A DNA stretch of 64,000 nt, from contig NZ_FOCB01000005.1 in assembly GCF_900109995.1 (NCBI RefSeq), positions 1 to 64,000 on the forward strand, read 5' to 3'. Origin of the DNA: Pseudomonas sp. ok272. Its GTDB lineage: Bacteria > Pseudomonadota > Gammaproteobacteria > Pseudomonadales > Pseudomonadaceae. The translations under genes were made by a program, and so were the position numbers. Shown here in pieces: positions 1 through 9,944 of the stretch. Positions within the stretch are counted from its first letter, which is position 1. Each line of letters starts with the position of its first letter. Under the pieces are notes generated by a model that did no database searches, was not told the origin of the DNA, and saw only the letters and a program-made list of their open reading frames with translations.

Positions 1-18
1 GTCTCAACCGAGGCGCGC

Positions 19-46
19 ATTCTACAGCAGCCTCTGTTACTGTCAA
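19..46 (-). promoter_or_regulatory. rRNA-type promoter, proximal copy
   Basis: The minus strand shows TTGACA (41-46), a 16-nt spacer and TAGAAT (19-24), then the GC-rich discriminator GCGCGCCTCGG. This is the copy closest to the expected 16S rRNA gene off the left edge. In P. aeruginosa a 16S gene follows the tyrS orthologue, which agrees with this reading. Apart from the three promoters I see no gene in 1-373. Confidence 0.75.
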
Positions 47-127
47 GCGGTTATTTTAAGAAGCTTTCAAAGTTTCCCTTGCAACTTCAACCACTTGCGC
101 TTCCAATCTCTCGTCAGCGGGAGGCGA

Positions 128-155
128 ATTCTACAGCGTTACACGCTGCTGTCAA
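128..155 (-). promoter_or_regulatory. rRNA-type promoter, middle copy
   Basis: The minus strand shows TTGACA (150-155), a 16-nt spacer and TAGAAT (128-133), followed by a GC-rich discriminator. The 16-nt spacing is the same as in the copies on either side. The spacing and box quality suggest tandem promoters of a ribosomal RNA operon whose genes lie beyond position 1. Confidence 0.75.
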
Positions 156-330
156 CACCTCTTTCTCGCCGCTTTCGACCGAGAAGATCGAACCGTTGAT
201 AGTGTCAAACCAGCCGACCCTAACAACTCCTTCCAGGCCTCGATGAACCGAAGCAACCTGCTGCCGAAAACTTCATAACTCTTTGTTTACCAAGGAGTTT
301 TCCGTTTCGACTGCGCCGGAAGTGGGGCGA

Positions 331-358
331 ATTATAGACAGTTACAATTCGCCGTCAA
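331..358 (-). promoter_or_regulatory. rRNA-type promoter, upstream copy
   Basis: On the minus strand a TTGACG -35 box (353-358) and a perfect TATAAT -10 box (331-336) are 16 nt apart. A GC-rich stretch follows the -10 box, as in stringently controlled rRNA promoters. It starts right after the tyrS stop and points to the left edge. It is the first of three promoters with the same architecture. Confidence 0.75.
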
Positions 359-373
359 CACTTATTTCAAGCT

Positions 374-1573
374 CTATTCGGATTTAAGCGTAATACGTGC
401 AAATGCCTTCTTTCCAGCCTGGCAAACGTGCGTAGCGCCCAGCTCGTATATAAAGGCGCGATCCACTACCTCACCATCTATACGCACTCCGCCAGAGCCC
501 AGAAGATCCCGCGCCACTGCCGAGTTCTTCACCAGGCCTGCCTTATTAAGGACAGCGGCGATCGGCATTGCCTCGCCAGCACTCAACTCAATCTCCGGCA
601 GATCATCCGGCAGTTCGCCATCCTTCATACGATTGCCCGCTGCGCGGTGCGCACTAGCAGCAGCCTCCTCGCCATGGAACCGCGCAACGATCTCTTCAGC
701 CAGCTTGATCTTGACGTCCCGCGGATTGGCGCCCGCCTCGACATCAGCACGCAACGCATTGATCTCATCCATCGAGCGAAAGCTCAACAGTTCGAAGTAA
801 CGCCACATCAGTGCATCAGGGATGGACACCAGCTTGCCATACATCACGCCCGGAGCTTCCTGGATACCCACATAGTTACCCAGGGACTTGGACATTTTCT
901 TCACGCCGTCCAAACCTTCCAACAACGGCATGGTCAGGATGCACTGAGCTTCTTGCCCATACGCACGCTGCAGCTCACGCCCCATCAGCAAGTTGAACTT
1001 CTGATCGGTACCACCCAGCTCGACATCGGCGCGCAAGGCGACCGAGTCATAGCCCTGAACCAATGGATAGAGGAACTCATGTATCGCGATGGGTTGGTTG
1101 GTGGAATAACGCTTATCGAAATCGTCGCGCTCAAGCATGCGAGCAACGGTGTACTGGGACGTCAGGCGAATGAAGTCCGCCGGCCCCATCTGATCCATCC
1201 AGGTGGAGTTGAACGCCACCTCGGTCTTGGCTGGATCCAGGATTTTGAACACCTGAGTCTTATAGGTCTCGGCATTCTCGAGAACCTGCTCACGGGTCAG
1301 CGGTGGGCGCGTAGCACTCTTGCCGCTCGGATCGCCGATCATCCCGGTGAAGTCACCTATAAGGAAGATCACCTGGTGACCCAACTCCTGGAACTGACGC
1401 AGCTTATTAATAAGCACCGTATGCCCCAAGTGCAGATCCGGCGCAGTAGGGTCGAAGCCAGCCTTAATACGCAGTGGCTGGCCACGCTTGAGCTTCTCGA
1501 TGAGCTCGGACTCGACCAACAGTTCTTCTGCACCACGTTTGATCAGCGCTAGCTGCTCTTCAACCGACTTCAT
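374..1573 (-). CDS. tyrS: tyrosyl-tRNA synthetase
   Basis: A class I aminoacyl-tRNA synthetase that charges tRNA-Tyr with tyrosine in the cytoplasm. The 399-residue protein has the HIGH-type signature HLGH at 48-51, the tyrosine-pocket segment GGTDQKFN near 187-194, KMSKS at 226-230 and a C-terminal S4 RNA-binding domain from about residue 335. I chose the ATG at 1573 because the conserved N-terminus [14 protein letters not shown] begins there and AGGTTGG lies just upstream; the in-frame extension to 1666 looks non-coding. The P. aeruginosa orthologue at this locus is named tyrZ, because that genome has two TyrRS genes. rRNA promoters follow the stop directly, with no clear terminator between. 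Confidence 0.95.
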   Translation of the reverse strand: MKSVEEQLALIKRGAEELLVESELIEKLKRGQPLRIKAGFDPTAPDLHLGHTVLINKLRQFQELGHQVIFLIGDFTGMIGDPSGKSATRPPLTREQVLENAETYKTQVFKILDPAKTEVAFNSTWMDQMGPADFIRLTSQYTVARMLERDDFDKRYSTNQPIAIHEFLYPLVQGYDSVALRADVELGGTDQKFNLLMGRELQRAYGQEAQCILTMPLLEGLDGVKKMSKSLGNYVGIQEAPGVMYGKLVSIPDALMWRYFELLSFRSMDEINALRADVEAGANPRDVKIKLAEEIVARFHGEEAAASAHRAAGNRMKDGELPDDLPEIELSAGEAMPIAAVLNKAGLVKNSAVARDLLGSGGVRIDGEVVDRAFIYELGATHVCQAGKKAFARITLKSE

Positions 1574-1684
1574 AACCAACCTGCAAGGCTCAGATTCAAA
1601 GGGAACCAACCATACAAGATCGCACACCAAATACAAGTTTTGCCCGGCGCACGGACAGCAATCCACGAACAGAGCACTCGCGGC

Positions 1685-1713
1685 TTGCTTAAGGGATGAT
1701 TTGGTTATATTTT
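1685..1713 (+). promoter_or_regulatory. candidate promoter of the M23 peptidase gene
   Basis: TTGCTT (1685-1690) is followed after 17 nt by the A/T-rich TATTTT (1708-1713), in the divergent gap between tyrS and the peptidase gene. The -35 box is reasonable and the -10 box weak. This is a guess from spacing and composition only. Confidence 0.3.
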
Positions 1714-1783
1714 ATACAGTTATTTCATCTTCATCATGTCATTCATCTTTTCCAATTCATCTTTATCCAAAGTCAAATTACCT

Positions 1784-3202
1784 ATGACCACAGAACCGAC
1801 TAAAGCGCCGCCGCTTTATCCGAAGACCCACCTGCTAGCCGCAAGTGGCATCGCCGCCCTACTCAGCCTGGCGCTCCTGGTGTTTCCATCCAGTGACGTT
1901 GAAGCAAAAAAGACAACCTTAAGCCTTGAACTGGAAAGCCCTGCTGAACAACTGACACAAGATCAAGACGCCGCTGACGTCGTTCAAGCCACAAATGAAG
2001 CCGTGCAATCTCCATTCGCACAGATCGAAGATGCGACTGAGACCGCTCCGCAAACCGCCGAAGCGGCCCCCGCAGCAGTTGTCGAGCAGAAGAAAGAGCC
2101 CAATCACCGAGAAGTCATCGTCTCCAAGGGCGATACCCTCTCCACACTGTTCGCCAAAGTCGGCCTACCCAGCACCGCGGTGCATGAGATGCTGGCCAGT
2201 GACAAGCAAGCCAAACAGTTCACGCAACTCAAGCACGGGCAAAAGCTCGAATTCGAGTTGAGCTCCGATGGACAGCTCTCCAGCCTGCACAGCAAAGTCA
2301 GCGACCTTGAAACCATCAGCCTGAACAAAAGCGCCAAGGGCTATGCGTTCAAGCGCACGACGACAAAACCGACCGTGCGCTCCGCGTACGTCCACGGTGT
2401 GATCAACAGTTCGCTGTCGCAGTCCGCCGCACGCGCCGGCATGTCCCACAGCCTGACTATGGACATGGCAAGCGTGTTTGGCTATGACGTCGACTTCGCC
2501 CAGGACATTCGCCAGGGCGATGAATTCGATGTGATCTACGAACAGAAAGTCGTGAATGGTAAGCCTGTCGGCAACGGCCCAATCCTGTCTGCCCGCTTTA
2601 CCAACCGCGGCAAGACCTACACTGCGGTGCGCTATACCAACAAACAAGGCAACAGCAGCTACTACACAGCTGAAGGCAACAGCATGCGCAAGGCGTTCAT
2701 CCGCACTCCGGTGGATTTCGCTCGCATCAGCTCGCGCTTCTCCATGGGCCGCAAACACCCGATCCTGAACAAGATCCGCGCCCACAAAGGCGTCGATTAC
2801 GCAGCGCCCCGCGGCACGCCAATCAAGGCGGCCGGCGATGGCAAGGTGCTGCTGGCCGGTCGTCGTGGCGGTTATGGCAATACCGTCATCATCCAGCACG
2901 GCAACACCTACCGTACGCTGTACGGCCACATGCAGGGATTCGCCAAGGGCGTGAAGACCGGCGGCACCGTCAAGCAAGGCCAGGTGATTGGCTATATCGG
3001 CACCACCGGCCTGTCCACCGGCCCACACTTGCACTATGAGTTCCAGGTCAACGGTGTTCACGTCGATCCGCTCGGGCAGAAACTGCCTATGGCCGACCCG
3101 ATTGCCAAAACCGAACGTGCGCGCTTCCAACAGCAAAGCCAACCGCTGATGGCCCGCATGGATCAAGAGAAAGCCACCCTGCTGGCTTCGAGCAAGCGCT
3201 AA
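1784..3202 (+). CDS. M23 peptidoglycan DD-endopeptidase (MepM-like)
   Basis: An envelope-anchored murein hydrolase expected to cut peptide cross-links during wall growth. The 472-residue protein has a cytoplasmic N-terminus, one membrane segment near residues 13-32, an OapA/LysM-like segment around residues 105-160, and a C-terminal M23 domain. That domain holds the zinc motif HxxxD (H334, D338) and the HLH motif (415-417), so it should be active. I prefer the ATG at 1784 (MTTEPTKAPPLYPKTH) over an in-frame ATG at 1736, because the conserved part starts there; neither has a strong ribosome site. anmK follows after 3 nt, so a wall hydrolase and a wall-recycling kinase are probably co-transcribed. 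Confidence 0.9.
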   Translation: MTTEPTKAPPLYPKTHLLAASGIAALLSLALLVFPSSDVEAKKTTLSLELESPAEQLTQDQDAADVVQATNEAVQSPFAQIEDATETAPQTAEAAPAAVVEQKKEPNHREVIVSKGDTLSTLFAKVGLPSTAVHEMLASDKQAKQFTQLKHGQKLEFELSSDGQLSSLHSKVSDLETISLNKSAKGYAFKRTTTKPTVRSAYVHGVINSSLSQSAARAGMSHSLTMDMASVFGYDVDFAQDIRQGDEFDVIYEQKVVNGKPVGNGPILSARFTNRGKTYTAVRYTNKQGNSSYYTAEGNSMRKAFIRTPVDFARISSRFSMGRKHPILNKIRAHKGVDYAAPRGTPIKAAGDGKVLLAGRRGGYGNTVIIQHGNTYRTLYGHMQGFAKGVKTGGTVKQGQVIGYIGTTGLSTGPHLHYEFQVNGVHVDPLGQKLPMADPIAKTERARFQQQSQPLMARMDQEKATLLASSKR

Positions 3203-4297
<1,095 letters not shown>

Positions 4298-4311
4298 ACA
4301 ACAGACAGCAA

Positions 4312-4343
4312 AACGCCGCAAGACTGTCAGGTCATGCGGCGTT
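4312..4343. terminator. stem-loop between convergent anmK and erpA
   Basis: A 9-bp perfect stem, AACGCCGCA (4312-4320) with TGCGGCGTT (4335-4343), and a 14-nt loop sit between the stops of two convergent genes. There is no good T-run, so termination is inferred from position. Confidence 0.45.
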
Positions 4344-4372
4344 GAGTACTGCCGATACAGCGCGATGACCGA

Positions 4373-4723
4373 TCAGATTGAGAACGAAGAGCCGCAACCG
4401 CACGTGGTCGTGGCGTTCGGATTCTTGATCACGAAGCGCGAGCCTTCCAGCCCTTCCTGATAATCCACCTCGGCACCCGCCAGATACTGATAGCTCATCG
4501 GGTCGACGACCAAGCTGACACCCTCGCGCTCGACGATGGTGTCGTCATCGGCCACTTCTTCATCGAAGGTAAAACCATACTGAAACCCAGAACAACCGCC
4601 GCCCGTAACGAATACGCGCAGCTTCAAGCGATCATTCCCCTCTTCATCGACCAGGCTCTTCACCTTGTGCGCAGCACCGTGGGTGAATTGCAAAGCCGTG
4701 GGGGTGAAGGATTCGACGCTCAT
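4373..4723 (-). CDS. erpA: iron-sulfur cluster insertion protein ErpA
   Basis: An A-type carrier that delivers Fe-S clusters to apo-proteins, including enzymes of isoprenoid synthesis and respiration. The 116-residue protein carries the three family cysteines: C44 in [11 protein letters not shown] and C108/C110 in the C-terminal CGCGSSFSI. The length is that of the family. It is transcribed alone, toward anmK, from a well-formed promoter at 4771-4800. I see no convincing IscR box. Confidence 0.95.
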   Translation of the reverse strand: MSVESFTPTALQFTHGAAHKVKSLVDEEGNDRLKLRVFVTGGGCSGFQYGFTFDEEVADDDTIVEREGVSLVVDPMSYQYLAGAEVDYQEGLEGSRFVIKNPNATTTCGCGSSFSI

Positions 4724-4770
4724 GCTGACTATCTCCCGGCGTTACGCCGCCATAATGCGTGATGACCGGC

Positions 4771-4800
4771 ATTATCCGCTTCTCCCAGAAAATCGGTCAA
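4771..4800 (-). promoter_or_regulatory. erpA promoter
   Basis: The minus strand has TTGACC (4795-4800), an 18-nt spacer and GATAAT (4771-4776), about 48 nt upstream of the erpA ATG. Both boxes match the sigma-70 consensus at five of six positions. Confidence 0.6.
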
Positions 4801-4846
4801 CTATTGTTAGGGTATTGCAGCCCGCAGAATCACACCCACAGAATGC

Positions 4847-4871
4847 AAAAAGGCCCGCTAAACGGGCCTTT
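4847..4871 (-). terminator. argC terminator
   Basis: AAAGGCCCG (4849-4857) pairs with CGGGCCTTT (4863-4871) around a 5-nt loop. On the minus strand the stem is followed by a run of T residues, as expected for intrinsic termination just after the argC stop. Confidence 0.8.
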
Positions 4872-4889
4872 CGCTACTCTGAGCAGGGT

Positions 4890-5924
4890 TTATGGCAGCA
4901 TCCCGGCATGGGACAGCCCCAGGCGCTCGTCCAGGCCAAACAAGATGTTCAGGTTCTGCACGGCCTGCCCCGACGCCCCTTTGACCAGGTTGTCGATCAC
5001 CGACAGCACTACCACCAGATCACCGTCTTGCGGACGATGAACCGCAATCCGACAAACATTCGCGCCTCGCACGCTACGGGTTTCCGGGTGGCTGCCAGCA
5101 GGCATGACATCGACGAACGGCTCATTGGCGTAGCGCTTTTCAAACAGTGCCTGCAAATCCACGGAGCGGTCGACGACGGTCGCGTACAGCGTCGAGTGAA
5201 TGCCGCGAATCATCGGCGTCAGGTGTGGGACGAAGGTCAGGCCTACATCCTTGCCTGCGGCACGACGCAGCCCCTGGCGAATTTCCGGCAAGTGGCGATG
5301 CCCTTTGACGGCATAGGCCTTCATGCTTTCCGACGTTTCGGCGTACAACGAACCAACCGCCGCGCCGCGACCCGCACCGCTGACACCCGATTTGCAATCC
5401 GCGATCAAGCGCGTGGTGTCGGCCAGGCCAGCTTCAAGCAATGGCAAGAAGCCCAGTTGCGTCGCGGTTGGATAGCAGCCCGGCACAGCAATCAGGCGGG
5501 CCTGCTTGATCTGCTCGCGATTGACTTCTGGCAAGCCATAGACCGCCTCTTCGAGCAGGTGCGGGGCGCCATGTGGCTGGTTGTACCACTTGGCCCACTC
5601 ATCGGCGTCCTGCAGGCGGAAGTCTGCCGACAGATCGATCACCTTGGTCCCCGCGGCCAACAGTTCGCCCGCCAGCGCATGGGCAACACCATGCGGCGTG
5701 GCAAAGAACACCACGTCGCAGGCGCCGAGTGCCTTGATGTCAGGAACGCTGAATGCCAGGCCATCGTAGTGACCGCGCAGGTTCGGGTACATGTCGGCAA
5801 CAGCCAGGCCAGCCTCGGATCGGGAAGTAATGACCGCCACTTCTGCCTGCGGGTGCTGTGCCAACAGACGCAGCAATTCGACACCGGTGTAACCCGTGCC
5901 GCCGACGATACCGACCTTGACCAT
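4890..5924 (-). CDS. argC: N-acetyl-gamma-glutamyl-phosphate reductase
   Basis: Third step of arginine synthesis: NADPH-dependent reduction of N-acetyl-glutamyl-phosphate to the semialdehyde. The 344-residue protein opens with the Rossmann motif [14 protein letters not shown] (residues 8-21), and the catalytic cysteine is C150 in [14 protein letters not shown]. The start at 5924 is supported by this conserved N-terminus and an upstream GAGGGCAGG. The gene stands alone with its own promoter (5961-5989) and terminator (4847-4871). Confidence 0.95.
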   Translation of the reverse strand: MVKVGIVGGTGYTGVELLRLLAQHPQAEVAVITSRSEAGLAVADMYPNLRGHYDGLAFSVPDIKALGACDVVFFATPHGVAHALAGELLAAGTKVIDLSADFRLQDADEWAKWYNQPHGAPHLLEEAVYGLPEVNREQIKQARLIAVPGCYPTATQLGFLPLLEAGLADTTRLIADCKSGVSGAGRGAAVGSLYAETSESMKAYAVKGHRHLPEIRQGLRRAAGKDVGLTFVPHLTPMIRGIHSTLYATVVDRSVDLQALFEKRYANEPFVDVMPAGSHPETRSVRGANVCRIAVHRPQDGDLVVVLSVIDNLVKGASGQAVQNLNILFGLDERLGLSHAGMLP

Positions 5925-5960
5925 AAACCTGCCCTCAACGAACCCACTGGAAAGCCGTCG

Positions 5961-5989
5961 ATAATAGGGTGCGCCCAGCCCTGCGACAA
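5961..5989 (-). promoter_or_regulatory. argC promoter
   Basis: The minus strand has TTGTCG (5984-5989), a 17-nt spacer and TATTAT (5961-5966), leaving a leader of about 30 nt before the argC ATG. No arginine-repressor box is obvious to me. Confidence 0.5.
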
Positions 5990-6058
5990 CCGTCAAGGTG
6001 ACGTGTGGCCGCTCAAGCCTCTACTATTCGGGCTACCGTGAACCTGGGAATAACTAAA

Positions 6059-6490
6059 ATGCTCTATCTGTGGCTCAAAGCTTTTCACATCGTCAGCATC
6101 GTGTGCTGGTTTGCCGGCCTGTTTTACCTGCCGCGCCTATTCGTTTACCACGCGCAAGCCGAAGACAGCATCAGCAAGGAACGCTTCAGCATCATGGAAC
6201 GCAAGCTGTATCGCGGCATCATGGGCCCGGCCATGATTGCCTCGCTGATCTTTGGCGGCTGGCTCATCAGCCTCAACCCCAGCGCCTACTTCGGCCAGGG
6301 CGGCTGGATGCATGCCAAGCTCACGCTGGTCGTGCTGCTGATCGGCTATCACCATATGTGCGGCGCCCAAGTAAAACGCTTTGCCCGCGGCGAAAACACC
6401 CGCAGCCATGTGTTCTTCCGCTGGTTCAATGAAGTACCAGTGTTGATGTTGCTGGCTATCGTAATTTTGGTTGTCGTACGGCCGTTCTAA
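6059..6490 (+). CDS. hemJ: protoporphyrinogen IX oxidase HemJ
   Basis: A small inner-membrane enzyme of heme synthesis, HemJ/UPF0093 family, that oxidises protoporphyrinogen IX. The 143-residue protein starts MLYLWLKAFHIVSIVCWFAG with the conserved His10, and has four membrane segments (about 5-25, 55-75, 82-102, 122-142) and conserved HAKL and YHHMC motifs. I take the ATG at 6059, preceded by GGGA, rather than the in-frame codon at 6005, because the family begins here. It lies divergent from argC. Confidence 0.85.
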   Translation: MLYLWLKAFHIVSIVCWFAGLFYLPRLFVYHAQAEDSISKERFSIMERKLYRGIMGPAMIASLIFGGWLISLNPSAYFGQGGWMHAKLTLVVLLIGYHHMCGAQVKRFARGENTRSHVFFRWFNEVPVLMLLAIVILVVVRPF

Positions 6491-6523
6491 TCCTACTGAC
6501 CACACTCCATCGGGGAACTTCCA

Positions 6524-7492
6524 ATGTCGCTGCCAGCCCTGCTCGAACACCATTTGCGCCTGCCTATCGTCGTGGCGCCGATGTTTCTGATTTCCAACCC
6601 ACAACTGGTACTCGCCTGCTGTCGCAATGGTGTCGTCGGCAGCTTCCCGGCGCTGAACCAGCGTGAAAGCAGCGGCTTCAAGGCCTGGCTGGAAGAGATC
6701 GAAGCGGGCCTGGCGCTCCTTGAAAACCCGGCGCCCTATGCCGTGAACCTGATCGTTCATAACAGCAACCCACGGCTGCAAGCGGACCTGGAGATCTGCA
6801 TCGAGCACAAAGTGCCGATTGTGATCACCAGCCTGGGCGCAGTGAAAGAGTTGGTTGACGCGGTGCACAGCTACGGTGGCCTGGTGTTTCACGATGTCAC
6901 CACACGCCGGCATGCCGAGAAAGCCGCCGAGGCCGGGGTTGATGGCTTGATTGCCGTGGCCGCCGGTGCCGGTGGTCACGCCGGCACCTGGAGTCCGTTT
7001 TCGCTGATTGCCGAGATCCGGCAGTTCTTCGACAAAACCCTGCTGTTGGCCGGCTGCCTGAACCATGGCCACCAGATTCTCGCTGCGCAACTGCTCGGTG
7101 CGGACCTGGCCTACTTCGGCACACGCTTTATCGGCACCACTGAAAGCCATGCGCCTGAAGCGTACAAAGATATGCTGTTGACGTCCCGGGCGGCGGACAT
7201 TGTCCACACCCCTGCGGTTTCCGGGGTGCCGGCCAGCTTCATGCGCCAAAGCCTGCTCAATGCCGGCTTTGATATAGACGCGCTGCAAGGCAAGGGCAGT
7301 ATCGACTTCGGGTCCAAGCTCAAGCCCGTCAACGATGAGGCCAAAGCCTGGAAAACCGTGTGGTCCGCGGGCCAGGGTGTCGGCGGGATCGACGACCTGC
7401 CCAGTGTCGACGATCTCATCGCGCGACTGGACGCCGAATACCGCAAAGCCCTCGAACTCGCCAGCCAACTGCCCAAGCGCTGGCCCCGCTAA
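6524..7492 (+). CDS. nitronate monooxygenase family flavoprotein
   Basis: An FMN-dependent TIM-barrel enzyme of the nitronate monooxygenase (2-nitropropane dioxygenase-like) family, which oxidises alkyl nitronates and protects against propionate-3-nitronate. The 322-residue protein has PIVVAPMFLISNPQLV near residue 13, a flavin-phosphate loop VAAGAGGHAGTWSPF around residues 144-158 with the family histidine, and GADLAYFGTRFIGT around 193-206. An FMN-dependent enoyl reductase or lactone oxidase is the main alternative in this superfamily, so the substrate is not fixed by sequence. It starts 33 nt after hemJ. Confidence 0.8.
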   Translation: MSLPALLEHHLRLPIVVAPMFLISNPQLVLACCRNGVVGSFPALNQRESSGFKAWLEEIEAGLALLENPAPYAVNLIVHNSNPRLQADLEICIEHKVPIVITSLGAVKELVDAVHSYGGLVFHDVTTRRHAEKAAEAGVDGLIAVAAGAGGHAGTWSPFSLIAEIRQFFDKTLLLAGCLNHGHQILAAQLLGADLAYFGTRFIGTTESHAPEAYKDMLLTSRAADIVHTPAVSGVPASFMRQSLLNAGFDIDALQGKGSIDFGSKLKPVNDEAKAWKTVWSAGQGVGGIDDLPSVDDLIARLDAEYRKALELASQLPKRWPR

Positions 7493-7555
7493 CACCCGCC
7501 CTGGCCAGCCGACTCGACTGGCCACACGCCACGCATTACGACAGGGACGCCTTAC

Positions 7556-8464
7556 ATGAGTGAAAAACGCTGCAGAATCGTCTTCGACGGTGCGCTACAA
7601 ACGGGGGTCGATATCACCACCGCCAAGCTCAATCTCGCCCAACTGTTCAAGTGTGACGTCGCCGCCATCGAACACCTGTTCAGCGGTGAGCCTGTCGCGC
7701 TCAAGCGCGACCTGTCCGAGGCCGCCGCGCAGACCTACCTCGATGCCCTGTCGAAAACCGGCATCCAGGCTCGCATCGAAGCAGAGCCTGCAGTTGAACT
7801 CGACCTGAGCGAAGTCAGCCCTGTCTCGGCCGCCAGTGCCGTGACGCCCGAGCAATCGCCCTATGCCCCACCCCGGGCACCCGCAGATGAAACCCTGCCG
7901 GAGTTCTCCCAACTCAAATTGTTCAGCGTTCAAGGACGAATCGGTCGCCTGCGCTACATCGCCTGGACACTGGTGACCACGCTGATCATCGGCGCTGTCA
8001 CCAGCCTCCTGGGATTGAGCCTGTGGTTCAACGATCAACTGATACTGGCTGGCATTGTTTTTGTCGGCGCGGTGCTGGTCTACCTCTATGTGTACGTCAC
8101 CATCAGCGTGCAGCGCCTGCATGACCTGGGCTGGTCGGGCTGGTTGTGTTTCCTGCACCTGGTGCCGTTGCTGGACACCTTGCTCCTGATTGTCCAGATG
8201 GCCGTGCCCGGTAACGCAACCGCCAACCGCTACGGCGCACCACCGCCGCCCAATAGTGTGGCCGTCAAGGTACTGTGTGCCTTGTGGCTGGCCATGATCG
8301 CGGTGTTTTTTGTCAGCGCAGTGACCGGCGACCTCGGCACACTGATCGAAGAGCAGCAGAGCGCTTTCAGCCTTGACCATGAACCCGCCGACACGGTGGA
8401 TACAGCCCCAGCAGATGATCCGGCGCCAGTCGCCCCGCCCCCTGTAGACTATGAGCACGAATAA
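7556..8464 (+). CDS. DUF805 membrane protein
   Basis: Function unknown. The 302-residue protein has three parts: an N-terminal soluble domain (about residues 4-80) of a type often fused to DUF805 in Pseudomonas; a DUF805 membrane domain (about 120-225) with GRIGRLRYIAW, several hydrophobic segments and the family signature RLHDLGWSGWL; and a last hydrophobic stretch followed by an acidic, proline-rich tail. It is the second of three same-strand genes between hemJ and coq7, with 63-nt gaps that permit co-transcription. Confidence 0.75.
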   Translation: MSEKRCRIVFDGALQTGVDITTAKLNLAQLFKCDVAAIEHLFSGEPVALKRDLSEAAAQTYLDALSKTGIQARIEAEPAVELDLSEVSPVSAASAVTPEQSPYAPPRAPADETLPEFSQLKLFSVQGRIGRLRYIAWTLVTTLIIGAVTSLLGLSLWFNDQLILAGIVFVGAVLVYLYVYVTISVQRLHDLGWSGWLCFLHLVPLLDTLLLIVQMAVPGNATANRYGAPPPPNSVAVKVLCALWLAMIAVFFVSAVTGDLGTLIEEQQSAFSLDHEPADTVDTAPADDPAPVAPPPVDYEHE

Positions 8465-8527
8465 ACGCGCTCGGCGCCTGCTTCCTCCCATGGCAGCAGG
8501 GCGCGAGCCGTTGCAATGGAGAACTGC

Positions 8528-9316
8528 ATGACCCGTTACGCTCTGATCACCGGCGCTTCCAGCGGCATCGGCCTGGCCTTGGCCGAAGCCCTGGCGCGTC
8601 GTGGCCGCAGCCTGATTCTGGTAGCTCGCCAACGTGATCAGCTTGAAAGCATCGCGATCGAACTGACCCAGCGCTTTGGCGTGGAGGTGCTGTTTCGCGC
8701 GTGTGACCTGGGTGAGCCGTTGCGTCTGTCGGGCTTTCTACTGGAGCTCGAAGAAGGCGAACGGCAAATCGATCTACTGGTCAATTGCGCCGGGATCGGC
8801 ACCTGCGGCCCATTCCTGGCGCAAGACTGGATGACCGAGCAGGACCTGATCGAAGTCAACATCCTCGCCCTCACTCGCCTGTGCCATGCCATCGGCAACA
8901 GCATGGCGCTGCAAGGGGGTGGGCAGATTCTCAACGTCGCGTCAGTGGCAGCGTTCAATCCGGGGCCGTGGATGAGCACTTACTACGCCAGCAAAGCCTA
9001 TGTGCTGCACTTCTCGGAAGGCTTGCGGGTAGAGCTGAAAAAATGCGCGATCAACGTCTCGGTCTTGTGCCCCGGGCCGACCCGCACCGCGTTCTTCCGC
9101 ACGGCCAATCTGGATGACCACAAGCTGGACAGCAGCAAACTGCTGATGAGTCCCGAGGAAGTGGCGCTCTACACGGTGCGCGCCCTGGATAAGAACCGCG
9201 CCATCATCATTCCCGGGCGCCGTAATCGTTGGTTCGCGTTCCTGCCACGCCTGGGTTCACGCTGGCTGACACGCACCCTCGTCGGCATGGTCAACAAAGC
9301 CTATTGCCCACGCTGA
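8528..9316 (+). CDS. SDR family oxidoreductase
   Basis: A short-chain dehydrogenase/reductase of the YqjQ/DltE-like type, substrate unknown. The 262-residue protein has the cofactor motif TGASSGIGLALAEAL (residues 8-22), NCAGIG near 87-92 and the catalytic YxxxK in YYASKAYVLHFSEG, preceded by a serine in VASVAAFNPG. A basic residue follows the glycine motif (ARRGRS), which favours NADP(H). I start at the ATG at 8528 because GGAG lies 6 nt upstream; an in-frame ATG at 8516 overlaps that ribosome site. Confidence 0.85.
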   Translation: MTRYALITGASSGIGLALAEALARRGRSLILVARQRDQLESIAIELTQRFGVEVLFRACDLGEPLRLSGFLLELEEGERQIDLLVNCAGIGTCGPFLAQDWMTEQDLIEVNILALTRLCHAIGNSMALQGGGQILNVASVAAFNPGPWMSTYYASKAYVLHFSEGLRVELKKCAINVSVLCPGPTRTAFFRTANLDDHKLDSSKLLMSPEEVALYTVRALDKNRAIIIPGRRNRWFAFLPRLGSRWLTRTLVGMVNKAYCPR

Positions 9317-9397
9317 TACCGTGGCCGGGCAAAAGGCTGGGCGCGGCGATAAGCCATGGGTACACTCAGGCCAGCCCAAACAACGGAGAAAACAGCT

Positions 9398-9736
9398 GTG
9401 GATACTCTGTTCACCAAGATCATCAACCGGGAGATCCCGGCAGACATCATCTACGAGGACGACCAGGTACTGGCCTTCCACGACATCGCCAAAGCCGCGC
9501 CGGTGCATTTCCTGGTCATTCCGAAAAAGCCGATCCGCACCCTCAACGACCTGACCGAGGACGACAAGGCATTGGCCGGGCACATTCTGTTCACCGCCCA
9601 GCGCCTGGCGCTCGAGCAGGGTTGCGAAGAAGGCTTCCGGGTGGTGATGAACTGCAATCCAAAGGGTGGACAAACCGTCTACCACATCCATATGCACGTG
9701 CTGGGTCAGCGCCAGATGAACTGGCCACCGGGCTGA
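9398..9736 (+). CDS. HIT family nucleotide-binding protein (HinT-like)
   Basis: A histidine-triad hydrolase of purine nucleoside phosphoramidates and aminoacyl-adenylates, HinT branch. The 112-residue protein carries the triad H96-x-H98-x-H100 within YHIHMHVLGQRQMNWPPG, plus the HinT start TLFTKIINREIPADI. The start is a GTG at 9398, with GGAG 9 nt upstream; the in-frame ATG at 9356 has no ribosome site and adds a non-conserved extension. Confidence 0.9.
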   Translation: MDTLFTKIINREIPADIIYEDDQVLAFHDIAKAAPVHFLVIPKKPIRTLNDLTEDDKALAGHILFTAQRLALEQGCEEGFRVVMNCNPKGGQTVYHIHMHVLGQRQMNWPPG

Positions 9737-9762
9737 TTCATAACAACCTCCCCCCTGCAGGA

Positions 9763-9844
9763 GTGAGGCTTGCCCGCGAAGACCTCGGCACCTTCAAGAT
9801 ATCAGTGCCAGACCGTCCGCTTTCGCGAGCAAGCCCTCTCCCAC
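9763..9844. repeat. degenerate REPIN
   Basis: Two imperfect REP palindromes in inverted orientation, GTGAGGCTTGCCCGCGA (9763-9779) and a partner of the form TCGCGAGCAAGC...CTCCCAC (9823-9844), are separated by 43 nt. The left arm belongs to the GCGAGGCTTGCCCGCGA sub-family and the right arm is closer to the GGGAGCGAGCCTGCTCGC sub-family, so this is a hybrid or decayed copy. Confidence 0.7.
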
Positions 9845-9944
9845 AAAAACGCCACCGTGCGCCCTGCACGGCAAATGACCCAGCGCAAACCTTCCCCGGC
9901 CGATTGCGGTAAACTGGCCGCCGAGATTTTTCCCGGAGGTCAGC

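Noticed and set aside
4800-4830. IscR-type operator upstream of erpA
   Set aside because: ATACCCTAAC...TTGACCGAT only loosely recalls the type 2 consensus and lacks the second half-site.
4665-6041. Plus-strand frame of 458 codons opposite argC
   Set aside because: It is the antisense shadow of argC, whose catalytic Cys150 and Rossmann motif are unambiguous.
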